Shown: positions 1 to 6,629 of the stretch, piece by piece
Layout of the letters: each line of letters opens with the position of its first letter
Numbering within the stretch: position 1 is the first letter of the stretch
Source: Oscillospiraceae bacterium
GTDB lineage: Bacteria; Bacillota; Clostridia; Oscillospirales; Oscillospiraceae
NCBI GenBank assembly: GCA_017646545.1
Contig: JAGCMI010000063.1
Coordinates: 1-17,502 of the forward strand
Length of the DNA: 17,502 nt
Direction: 5' to 3'
The notes under the pieces: generated by a model
Seen by the model: the letters and a program-made list of their open reading frames with translations, nothing else
The model's database searches: none
What the model was told of the DNA's origin: nothing
Translations under genes and position numbers: made by a program

Positions 1-327
1 AACGGCACCGGTGCTATCACCATCAACGGCCGTGATATCGACAACTACTTTGGTCTGGAGACCCTGAAGCTGATCGTCCGTCAGCCCCTGGTCACCACCG
101 AGACCCTGGGCAAGGTTGACGTTGTCGTCACCGTCGCCGGCGGCGGCGTTTCCGGCCAGGCCGGCGCTATCCGTCACGGTGTTTCCCGTGCTCTGCTGGG
201 CCTGAACGCTGAGTTCCGTCCCGCTCTGAAGGCCGCTGGCTTCCTGACCCGCGACCCCAGAATGAAGGAGAGAAAGAAGTACGGTCTGAAGGCCGCACGT
301 CGCGCTCCTCAGTTCTCCAAGAGATAA
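1..327 (+). CDS. rpsI: 30S ribosomal protein S9, C-terminal part (5' truncated by the window)
   Basis: This is a component of the small ribosomal subunit; its C-terminal tail reaches the P-site tRNA in the decoding region. Frame 1 is open from the first base and gives 108 residues ending in a TAA at 325-327. It contains the typical S9 stretch [14 protein letters not shown], then a basic segment ([11 protein letters not shown]) and the invariant type of C-terminus ending QFSKR. The start codon lies outside the window, so it has no ATG here. In Firmicutes rpsI normally follows rplM, which would be just upstream. A strong intrinsic terminator follows 20 bases after the stop, so this is the end of the ribosomal protein operon. 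Identification is secure. Confidence 0.97.
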   Translation, partial: NGTGAITINGRDIDNYFGLETLKLIVRQPLVTTETLGKVDVVVTVAGGGVSGQAGAIRHGVSRALLGLNAEFRPALKAAGFLTRDPRMKERKKYGLKAARRAPQFSKR

Positions 328-347
328 TTATTTCTCTCTATTTACTG

Positions 348-381
348 GAACACCGCTCCTTTGGGAGCGGTGTTCTTTTTT
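348..381 (+). terminator. Intrinsic terminator of the rpsI operon
   Basis: A perfect 12-bp stem (GAACACCGCTCC at 348-359, GGAGCGGTGTTC at 364-375) with a TTTG loop is followed by a run of T. The next gene's promoter begins directly after it, so the two transcription units are insulated. Confidence 0.93.
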
Positions 382-382
382 A

Positions 383-410
383 TTTACTTTCTTCCAATCC
401 TTGATATAAT
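383..410 (+). promoter_or_regulatory. Promoter of the nucleotidyltransferase gene
   Basis: A perfect -10 (TATAAT, 405-410) is preceded by a weak -35 (TTTACT, 383-388) with a 16-bp spacer. The gene starts 31 bp downstream with GAGGTG as ribosome binding site at 430-435. Confidence 0.65.
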
Positions 411-441
411 AGGGTTAGCTTTTATTTGCGAGGTGTTGGAT

Positions 442-1095
442 ATGATCGATATTTCCAGTTGGACAAAAGAATATCTGCACGCGTTGGAAGAAACTTTCGG
501 CCCGCGGGTTTGGTTTGTAGGGCTGCAGGGCAGCTATGGTCGGGGCGAGGCCACCGAAAGCAGCGATATTGATATGGTGGTGATTCTGGACGAACTGACC
601 GCTGCGGACATTCACACCTACAATGCCATGCTGGATACCCTCCCCCGCAGAGAACTCATTTGCGGTTTTCTTTCCGGCAAAAAAGAGATCGCCAATTGGG
701 ATCCTGCGGACTTTTTCCAGCTATATCATGACACCACCGCCATTGTGGGAAGTCTGGACGAATTACTGCCGCTGCTGGACGCCGCTGCCGTGAGCAGAGC
801 CATCAAGATGGGTGCCTGCAACATCTATCACATCTGCGTACACAACATGCTCTACGGCAAAAGCGAAAACACCTTGAAAGGTCTATACAAATCCGCATCC
901 TTTGTGGTACAGGCCATTGCATATCAGCAGACGGGAAAGTATTACCGCCATCAAAAGGATCTGCTGCAAGTGGTTTCCGCGGATGAAAAAATCATTACCG
1001 AAACCTTTATGGCCCTGAAAAACGGCGGTGATGTTCATTTCAAGCAAATGTCTGAAGCCCTGTTCAAATGGGCGCAGAAGTGGGTTCAAAATTGA
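442..1095 (+). CDS. MNT-fold nucleotidyltransferase domain protein
   Basis: This 217-residue cytoplasmic protein has the hallmark of the polymerase-beta-like nucleotidyltransferase fold near residues 30-44: GSYGRGEATESSDIDMVVI, with Gly30-Ser31 and the metal-binding pair Asp42/Asp44. Residues 115-210 are predicted helical (NIYHICVHNMLYGK, LYKSASFVVQAIAYQQTGKYYRH) and resemble the helical domain that follows the catalytic domain in aminoglycoside-type nucleotidyltransferases and MNT-HEPN pairs. The ATG at 442 is chosen because GAGGTG sits 6 bases upstream and the promoter -10 lies at 405-410; the longer frame from a TTG at 361 would start inside the rpsI terminator. The gene is monocistronic between two terminators. 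The substrate is unknown: aminoglycoside adenylylation, protein AMPylation or an antitoxin role are all possible. Confidence 0.8.
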   Translation: MIDISSWTKEYLHALEETFGPRVWFVGLQGSYGRGEATESSDIDMVVILDELTAADIHTYNAMLDTLPRRELICGFLSGKKEIANWDPADFFQLYHDTTAIVGSLDELLPLLDAAAVSRAIKMGACNIYHICVHNMLYGKSENTLKGLYKSASFVVQAIAYQQTGKYYRHQKDLLQVVSADEKIITETFMALKNGGDVHFKQMSEALFKWAQKWVQN

Positions 1096-1122
1096 GTCCC
1101 ACTTCCCTATTATATACAAGAA

Positions 1123-1154
1123 CCCGGTGCAGAAAATTCTGCACCGGGCTTTTA
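1123..1154. terminator. Bidirectional terminator between convergent genes
   Basis: A 12-bp perfect stem (CCCGGTGCAGAA 1123-1134, TTCTGCACCGGG 1137-1148) is followed by CTTTTA on the plus strand and by TTCTTG on the minus strand. It separates the nucleotidyltransferase (plus) from the response regulator (minus), whose stop codon at 1152-1154 lies within the plus-strand T tract. Confidence 0.88.
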
Positions 1155-1859
1155 TTCTTCGATATCCGGCATGCGGTAACCCACGCCAAGTTCATTGATG
1201 ATGTACTTATTTTCTCCCGGGTGGCAGCCTAATTTTTTGCGGATATTGGCCATATTGACCTGCAGCTTTTTCACACTGCCATTATCCTCAGTGCCCCAAA
1301 TGGCGCGGATCATGGCGCTGTAGGTCATCACTTTACCCACATGCTGGCTCAAATATGCCAAAATATTATACTCTGTCTGGGTCAAATGGATGCCGTTGCC
1401 TGCGACTGTCACCTGCCGGCGGTCATAATCGATGGTCAGATCATCCAGAACAAAACTACCGTCACCGGTGGCAGATTGGGCATGGTGGCGCGCAATGCGC
1501 AGCGATGCCCGGACGCGAGCCAGCAACTCTGCGGTGCCGAAGGGTTTCACGATATAGTCATTGGCGCCTAAGTCCAGCGCCGAAACCTTGTCCTCTTCCT
1601 CCGTGCGGGCGGAAAGTACGATGATGGGCACCATACTGCTTTGGCGAACGATGCGGATAAACTCCTCTCCATCCATATCCGGCAGACCCAAATCCAGCAC
1701 CACCAGATCCGGCACATGGGACGAAAGCATTAAAACACCCTGCTGGCATCGCTCGGCGGTGATTACCTGATAGTCATTGGCTTCCAGAAGGGTCTGGACA
1801 AAATAAGCAATATTGCGGTCATCTTCCACCACAAGGATTTTATATTTGTTATTCGACAT
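1152..1859 (-). CDS. OmpR/PhoB-family response regulator, KdpE-like
   Basis: This 235-residue protein has a receiver domain at about 6-120 with acidic pocket Asp13/Asp14, phosphoacceptor Asp56 (VVLDLGLPDMDG), Ser83 and Lys105 (VKPF), then a winged-helix DNA-binding domain at about 135-230 (LTQTEYNILAYLSQHVGKV, VNMANIRKKLG, GVGYRM). This is the full OmpR/PhoB layout, and the closest well-known family is KdpE. The start at 1859 (MSNNKYKILVVEDD) overlaps the end of the kinase gene by 11 bp, suggesting translational coupling. A longer open frame upstream in this phase is only the shadow of the kinase gene. Target genes are not indicated: no kdpFABC potassium pump genes are present in the window. 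Confidence 0.9.
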   Translation of the reverse strand: MSNNKYKILVVEDDRNIAYFVQTLLEANDYQVITAERCQQGVLMLSSHVPDLVVLDLGLPDMDGEEFIRIVRQSSMVPIIVLSARTEEEDKVSALDLGANDYIVKPFGTAELLARVRASLRIARHHAQSATGDGSFVLDDLTIDYDRRQVTVAGNGIHLTQTEYNILAYLSQHVGKVMTYSAMIRAIWGTEDNGSVKKLQVNMANIRKKLGCHPGENKYIINELGVGYRMPDIEE

Positions 1860-2910
1860 AGATATTTTCCTCCATTTCCAGAGCAAAGGAAAACGCTGCG
1901 CCACCTTCACTGCGGTTGCGCGCCGTAATCTCTCCGCCATGTGCCTTGACAATGGTGCTGCACACGGAAAGACCGATGCCCATATTGCTTCTGCCGGAGT
2001 CTGTGGAGCCTTCCCTCTCAAGCAGTCCTGAGAACAGATGCTCCGTCCGCTCTGCAGGGATACCGCAGCCGTCATCGCAAATGGTAAACACAGCTTTGCT
2101 GCCGCTGATCTGAACTGTCAGCCAGAGATTTTGCATTCCCTTGGCATGGAACACCGCATTTTCAAGCAGATTCATCAGCACCTGCTCAATGAGCACCGCA
2201 TCCATGGGGATGCTGACAAATTCCTCCGGAATTTGCACATGGACTTTCTGATGGGGATAGTGCTGATGGAATTTCACCAGCAAGGCATCGATCAATTCTT
2301 CCAGAACGGTACTGTTCTTGGACAGACGCACCTTATCCCCATCCACCCGGGTAACCGAGAGCAAGTTTTCCACCATTCTGTTGAGCCATTGGGCATCGGA
2401 ACGGACATCGGAAAGCAGCTTCAGCTGCTTTTCCTTGGGCAACTCATCCAAATTGTCGATCATGGCGGAACACGCGCCGTATATGGCGGTCAAGGGCGTA
2501 CGCAGGTCATGGGAAACGGCCCGCAGCAGATTGCCCCGCATCCGTTCTTTTTCAGCCTCTGCTTTGAGTTTCTCCTGATGTTTCAGTCTTGTGGTCAGGG
2601 TACTGGTCATGGTGGCCACGATCAGCATGACCACGGCAGAAGAGATACATTCCGGGGAGATCAGATCCAAGAGCCAATAGGGATAGGTAAAGGCCCAGTT
2701 CACCGCCAGCACGCTTAGCAGCGAGGCAGCAATACCCCACAAATAACCGGTGGTCCGCCAAGAGACCAAAAACACACCCAATACAAACACCATCGGGCTC
2801 AACGCAGGGGTCTGGAAAACGGTCTGCAGCAACACATTCAAACCAAATATCCCCAGCAAAATCAAAACTGTAGATAGGAAATCCTTAAAAATCGGCTTGT
2901 TTTTGGACAT
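1849..2910 (-). CDS. Membrane sensor histidine kinase, short KdpD-like
   Basis: This 353-residue kinase has four hydrophobic segments at roughly 10-31, 38-51, 55-75 and 88-106, arranged like the DUF4118 membrane domain of KdpD. They are followed by a dimerisation/phosphoacceptor helix with His134 (AVSHDLRTPLTA) and a complete HATPase: N box around Asn247/Asn251 (LMNLLENAVFHA), G1 DDGCGIP at 279-285 and G2 GIGLSV at 311-316. KdpD of E. coli is about 890 residues; this protein lacks the N-terminal KdpD and Usp domains entirely. It is probably the first gene of an operon with the response regulator. GGAGGG at 2918-2923 is the ribosome binding site. The stimulus is unknown; K+ or membrane stress is only a family-level guess. 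Confidence 0.88.
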   Translation of the reverse strand: MSKNKPIFKDFLSTVLILLGIFGLNVLLQTVFQTPALSPMVFVLGVFLVSWRTTGYLWGIAASLLSVLAVNWAFTYPYWLLDLISPECISSAVVMLIVATMTSTLTTRLKHQEKLKAEAEKERMRGNLLRAVSHDLRTPLTAIYGACSAMIDNLDELPKEKQLKLLSDVRSDAQWLNRMVENLLSVTRVDGDKVRLSKNSTVLEELIDALLVKFHQHYPHQKVHVQIPEEFVSIPMDAVLIEQVLMNLLENAVFHAKGMQNLWLTVQISGSKAVFTICDDGCGIPAERTEHLFSGLLEREGSTDSGRSNMGIGLSVCSTIVKAHGGEITARNRSEGGAAFSFALEMEENIYVE

Positions 2911-2943
2911 ACAACGTTCCCTCCAACAAATGATACCGATGCC

Positions 2944-2952
2944 ATTATATCA
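2944..2952 (-). promoter_or_regulatory. Extended -10 promoter of the sensor kinase operon
   Basis: On the minus strand TGATATAAT gives a consensus -10 (2944-2949) with the TGn extension and no convincing -35. It lies 34 bp upstream of the kinase ATG. Confidence 0.6.
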
Positions 2953-3025
2953 TTTTTCAGCAAAAAACGCACCCATCAGTTGAAATAATTTTTGCCGCAA
3001 AAGTAAAGAAACAGCAAAGAATACA

Positions 3026-3049
3026 GAGCCCGGGGATTCCCCCGGGCTC
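3026..3049 (-). terminator. Terminator of the muramidase/holin-like unit
   Basis: A 10-bp GC-rich perfect stem (GAGCCCGGGG / CCCCGGGCTC, 4-base loop) lies just after the stop of the small membrane protein gene. On the minus strand it is followed by a moderately T-rich stretch. Confidence 0.75.
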
Positions 3050-3054
3050 CATAG

Positions 3055-3252
3055 TTATTCATTGGCTGCGTCCGTCAGCCCCTCCGCCAGCAGATAACCC
3101 ACCACCGAAGCCAGCTGCATGATTGAGCCGGACACCGTTTCTGCCACTTCCCCCTCCCCGCCAAACGCGGTGATGAGTCCAGACACAAACAATGCCACCG
3201 CCATCCACAACTTTCTGCTGGTCAGCTTTTGAATCCATCTTTCCTTGGACAT
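3055..3252 (-). CDS. Small phage-holin-like membrane protein
   Basis: This 65-residue protein starts with a charged segment (MSKERWIQKLTSRKLW), then a hydrophobic helix at about 16-31 (MAVALFVSGLITAFG), a short polar hinge with acidic residues, and a second hydrophobic stretch at about 40-58 (IMQLASVVGYLLAEGL). The pattern, including the 'LTSRK-W' opening and the closing 'AEGLTDAA', resembles small holin-type proteins common in clostridial phages and prophages. The start at 3252 is fixed by a perfect AGGAGG (3260-3265) 7 bases away; an upstream ATG in the same frame has no ribosome binding site. It lies 84 bp downstream of the muramidase gene with no terminator between them, so co-transcription is likely. 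A pore-forming role is inference from size, topology and neighbour. Confidence 0.6.
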   Translation of the reverse strand: MSKERWIQKLTSRKLWMAVALFVSGLITAFGGEGEVAETVSGSIMQLASVVGYLLAEGLTDAANE

Positions 3253-3336
3253 CGCAATACCTCCTGTCATAATATTTCCGCATGAAATACATGCTTTCAT
3301 ATATAGACGCTTGGTTGCACAAGGAAGGGAAACTCT

Positions 3337-5313
3337 TTATTCCAGATAGTTCATGCTGACCCAGCCACCATCGATCCGCGCCCAACGCTTTCCATCCACA
3401 GTTTGGATTTCCAGAATCTGCACCTGCGCTCCCCTGCTCAGCACGCCAACCACGCTGTAGCTACTGCCTGCACCGGCACGGATGTTGAGTTGGTACGCAG
3501 TCACGGTCATAACGGTGGTTTCTTCCAGGGTCACATAGCCGGTGAGGCAAATCCAGCCTTTGTGGCAACGACCCCAGAGCTTGCCGTTTACGGTAGTCAG
3601 TTCATAAATTTCTACCCGGTCACCCTTTTTCAAAGAGCCCACCCATGCATTACCGGCACCGGCAGCGGCACGGACATTGAGCACTTCACAGCCGGTGACC
3701 GTGCCGTAAATTCCCGAGGGTGTGTATTCCATCTGGCGGGTTTCATAGTGACCGCAAACATCACAATCCCGGCGCTGCAAAACCGTTCCGGTTGCGCCGG
3801 ACACCGACACATCATACCAGCTACCGAAACTGTGGTTTTGGTAATGGGGCAGCTGAGATCTGTCAAAATTCGTATAAGACAGACTGATCCAGCCTTGATA
3901 GCAGCGACCCCACACGACTCCATCCACCACGGTCACCGCCAAAATCAGCACCCGGTCCTGCTTTGCAAGGGTTGCTGCCAAGGAATAGGAGGTACCGGGA
4001 CCGGTGCGGACATTGAGGTAGCTATTGGTCACAGTCGCTGTAAAAGGATGGGCAAGCACGGTTTCATCATGGATCATCAGATTGCGGTCCACTCTCACCC
4101 ATCCTCCTTCAAAGCGGGCCCATTGCTGGCCAAGGAAGTTCTGCAGTTCCAGCAACTGAATCCGCTGTCCCTGCTTCAATGTTCCCCGTTTGGGATAGCT
4201 GGTATGGGGGCCATTATACACAGTAATGGTTGCAGCCATCACCGTGGCATCTGCAGGCGTGGTGATACTGCCGCCTTCATCCCCTTCTGCTCCGTCGCTG
4301 CCGGCAAAATCCGTGTGCGCCAGAGAAAGCCAGCCCAAGTCGCATTTTCCCCAGAGGCTGTTTCCCACCATGGTCACCGCGGTGATGGTCAGCTTGGTTC
4401 CTGCAGGAACGCAGGTAAGCACACGGTAAGCTGTACCGGGGCCGGTGCGGATATTCAGCATGGAAGATTGCACCGTCGTCACAGTTTCGGCAATTATCGT
4501 GCCGGAGATATGGTCCGCCGCACCGATTTTTTCATAACGGGCATAAAGGGTTATGCCATTGGTGGCATTATCCAGCTGGGTGACCAAGGCGCCACCATCG
4601 GGCTTGGTGTACCAACCCAGAAACACATGGCCTTCGTATGTAGCGGTGGCCAGAGGCTGGGCAGGCAGGTTCATATCATAGCCTTGGATGGAAGCATCGC
4701 TCTTTCCCTTGCCGCTGTCAAAATGGACAGTACCGTAATCCGAGGGCAGCTTGGTATTGTAGCGGCCATTGAGGTACATATCCGCCTCCATGAGCCGTCG
4801 GTGAAACAGCCCCAACTGGAACTTGCCGCCGGCCGTATTGCGCAGGCTCATGAGGTAAATAAGTTCGTTGCCGGAAGTACCCTTTAAAATAGCCTGTACC
4901 AGACGGCTGCCCGTATCATAGAGCCAAGCTGCGCCCATGTTGTAACACATGGAAAACAGAGCGTCAAATTGCTGCTGAGTCAATTGCAGATTGTGCCGGG
5001 TCATAAAGCGATTGACTTCCTTGGCAAAATACTGCACATGGGTCTGCATCAACTGATCCGCTTCCTCAGGGGTAATTCCCTGCTGCTGATATCGCTGCAG
5101 ATCCTCCTCCGGGCAGGCAGTTCCGAAGCCCACCGACCATTGGTTATAATCCCAATACGGCACCGCCGAGAATCCTTCGATCTGCTTGATGAAGGCGATA
5201 CATTCCTCGCTGGCGGATAGCTGGCGGACCGCAGCTGCTTGCAGCGGCACTCCAAACAGAAAGCTTGCGATCATAATAACCGCCAGCACTCCACTGAATA
5301 TTCGTTTGCTCAT
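3337..5313 (-). CDS. Secreted GH24 (T4-type) muramidase with InlB B-repeat and five SH3b repeats
   Basis: This 658-residue protein begins with a signal peptide (about 1-28, cleavage near LQAAA). Residues about 34-185 are a lysozyme of the GH24 type: Glu46 (KQIEGF), Asp55 nine residues later, the VGFGT turn at 61-65 and a QQFDALFSMCYNMGAAWL helix. The position equivalent to the T4 lysozyme catalytic Thr appears to be Ser60. Residues about 197-262 form an InlB/Listeria-Bacteroides repeat (FLGWYTKPDGG, ITLYARY). Five SH3b cell-wall modules follow at about 283-335, 357-410, 428-482, 540-592 and 604-656, with NIRTGPGTAY- and NVRTGPGTSY-type cores and W-G-x-C-x-x-GW ends. A CxxC knuckle (CDVC, 517-520) lies between repeats 3 and 4. 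It cleaves peptidoglycan between MurNAc and GlcNAc. The signal peptide suggests Sec export rather than release through a holin. Confidence 0.9.
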   Translation of the reverse strand: MSKRIFSGVLAVIMIASFLFGVPLQAAAVRQLSASEECIAFIKQIEGFSAVPYWDYNQWSVGFGTACPEEDLQRYQQQGITPEEADQLMQTHVQYFAKEVNRFMTRHNLQLTQQQFDALFSMCYNMGAAWLYDTGSRLVQAILKGTSGNELIYLMSLRNTAGGKFQLGLFHRRLMEADMYLNGRYNTKLPSDYGTVHFDSGKGKSDASIQGYDMNLPAQPLATATYEGHVFLGWYTKPDGGALVTQLDNATNGITLYARYEKIGAADHISGTIIAETVTTVQSSMLNIRTGPGTAYRVLTCVPAGTKLTITAVTMVGNSLWGKCDLGWLSLAHTDFAGSDGAEGDEGGSITTPADATVMAATITVYNGPHTSYPKRGTLKQGQRIQLLELQNFLGQQWARFEGGWVRVDRNLMIHDETVLAHPFTATVTNSYLNVRTGPGTSYSLAATLAKQDRVLILAVTVVDGVVWGRCYQGWISLSYTNFDRSQLPHYQNHSFGSWYDVSVSGATGTVLQRRDCDVCGHYETRQMEYTPSGIYGTVTGCEVLNVRAAAGAGNAWVGSLKKGDRVEIYELTTVNGKLWGRCHKGWICLTGYVTLEETTVMTVTAYQLNIRAGAGSSYSVVGVLSRGAQVQILEIQTVDGKRWARIDGGWVSMNYLE

Positions 5314-5346
5314 GGTATTTGCTCCTTGCTTTTGAATTACGGCACG

Positions 5347-5375
5347 ATTATAGCCGTAAACATTTGGGGTTTCAA
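5347..5375 (-). promoter_or_regulatory. Promoter of the muramidase gene
   Basis: On the minus strand TTGAAA (5370-5375), a 17-bp spacer and TATAAT (5347-5352) form a strong sigma-A promoter. AAGGAGC precedes the ATG at 5313. Confidence 0.75.
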
Positions 5376-5477
5376 CCTAAATTTGCATGTTTAGAAAAAT
5401 TTTATGTAAACCACCAAACTTACTGGAAATGTTTCGGTAATTAGCAGCTGCCAGATGATGGGAATGCCCAAAAGGCA

Positions 5478-5506
5478 TTGCAAACCGTGGCGGTGTATGA
5501 TATAGT
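5478..5506 (+). promoter_or_regulatory. Promoter of mnmA
   Basis: TTGCAA (5478-5483), a 17-bp spacer and an extended -10 TGATATAGT (hexamer 5501-5506) precede mnmA. The GGGAGG ribosome binding site follows at 5523-5528. Confidence 0.7.
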
Positions 5507-5536
5507 AAGGGCACGAATTTAAGGGAGGTAAGGCTT

Positions 5537-6586
5537 ATGGAGCATAAAAAAGCGCTCATTGCCATGAGCGGCGGCGTGGACAGTTCCGTGGCAGCATATC
5601 TGGCCCAGCAGGCCGGACTCCAGTGCATCGGCGGCACCATGCAGCTTCTGTGCCAGAGTAATGGTGATGCAGAAGATGCGCGGGCGGTGGCCCAGCGGAT
5701 GGGCATGGACTTTCATATTTTCCAGATGACGGAGCAGTTCCGGCAGCAGGTAATGGACAAATTCGTCCGCTGTTATGAGGAAGGTCTGACCCCCAATCCC
5801 TGCGTGGATTGCAACCGCCATCTGAAATTTGGTGCGCTGCTGGAGCAGGCGCAGGCCATGGGATGCGATTATGTGGTCACCGGCCACTACTGCCGCATTG
5901 AAAAAAATCCCGAAACCGGCCGTTATAACCTTTACAAGGCCAAGGATGCCAGCAAGGATCAAAGCTATTTTCTCTATACGCTGACTCAACAGCAGCTTTC
6001 CCACACCCTCTTCCCCCTCGGTGCTTTCAGCAAGGAGGAAGCTCGGTTGATTGCCCAGGAGCAAGGCTTTCTCAACGCCCGCAAGCGGGACAGCCAGGAT
6101 ATCTGCTTTATTCCCGATGGAGATTACATGGAGTTTATCCGCGCTTATACCCAGAAGGAGTATCCTGACGGAGATTTTCTGGATGCAAACGGCAAGGTGG
6201 TAGGTCGTCATCACGGTGCCATCGGTTACACCCGAGGGCAGCGGAAGGGTTTAGGACTTGCCATGGGGCAGCCGGTGTATGTGTGCAGCAAGGATATGCA
6301 GAAAAACACCGTCACCGTCGGCAGCAACGAGGCGCTTTTCAGCACCACAGTCATTGCCGATGATTGGAATTTCATTCCCTTTGAGGCATTGAACGCTCCC
6401 CTGCGGTGCATGGCAAAGGCCCGTTCCCGTATGACAGAGCAACCTGCCACCGTATATCCCATGGAAAATGGACGGGCAAGGGTGGTATTTGATGACCCCC
6501 AGCGCGCACTTACCACGGGTCAGGCTGTGGTACTGTATGACGGGGATGCGGTTTTAGGCGGCGGCACCATCATTGAGATTGAATAA
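5537..6586 (+). CDS. mnmA: tRNA-specific 2-thiouridylase MnmA
   Basis: MnmA activates U34 of tRNA-Lys, -Glu and -Gln with ATP and replaces the C2 oxygen with sulfur received from a cysteine desulfurase relay. The 349-residue protein has the PP-loop SGGVDSS at residues 11-17, and the NPCVDCNRHLKF segment whose second Cys (Cys92) aligns with the first catalytic Cys of E. coli MnmA. The second catalytic Cys is Cys190 (SQDICFIPDGDY), and GAIGYTRGQRKGLGL near 220 starts the middle domain. The C-terminal beta-barrel ends in VLGGGTIIEIE, as in the family. Length is normal. It is a single gene with its own promoter and a shared terminator. No nifS/iscS partner is adjacent. Confidence 0.95.
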   Translation: MEHKKALIAMSGGVDSSVAAYLAQQAGLQCIGGTMQLLCQSNGDAEDARAVAQRMGMDFHIFQMTEQFRQQVMDKFVRCYEEGLTPNPCVDCNRHLKFGALLEQAQAMGCDYVVTGHYCRIEKNPETGRYNLYKAKDASKDQSYFLYTLTQQQLSHTLFPLGAFSKEEARLIAQEQGFLNARKRDSQDICFIPDGDYMEFIRAYTQKEYPDGDFLDANGKVVGRHHGAIGYTRGQRKGLGLAMGQPVYVCSKDMQKNTVTVGSNEALFSTTVIADDWNFIPFEALNAPLRCMAKARSRMTEQPATVYPMENGRARVVFDDPQRALTTGQAVVLYDGDAVLGGGTIIEIE

Positions 6587-6587
6587 A

Positions 6588-6629
6588 AAAATCGGCATTC
6601 CAAATGGAATGCCGATTTTCTTTTTTTAT
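6588..6629. terminator. Bidirectional terminator between mnmA and the flavodiiron gene
   Basis: A long near-perfect stem (TCGGCATTCCA / TGGAATGCCGA, extended by A-T pairs to 15 bp, 6588-6619) is flanked by a T tract on the plus strand (6620-6629) and a poly-A run that becomes a T tract on the minus strand. Confidence 0.93.

Noticed and set aside
1152..2910. Naming the two-component genes kdpE and kdpD
   Set aside because: The kinase lacks the KdpD sensor domains and no kdp pump genes are adjacent, so a K+ function is not supported.
3403..4887. A 494-codon open frame on the plus strand opposite the muramidase gene
   Set aside because: It is the antisense shadow of a GC-biased, repetitive coding sequence. 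It has no ribosome binding site, and its translation is His- and Gly-rich without domains, while the minus-strand frame has a signal peptide, GH24 motifs and SH3b repeats.
3055..5313. A prophage
   Set aside because: Only lysis-type genes are present; there are no structural, replication or integration genes, and the lysozyme has its own signal peptide and sigma-A promoter.
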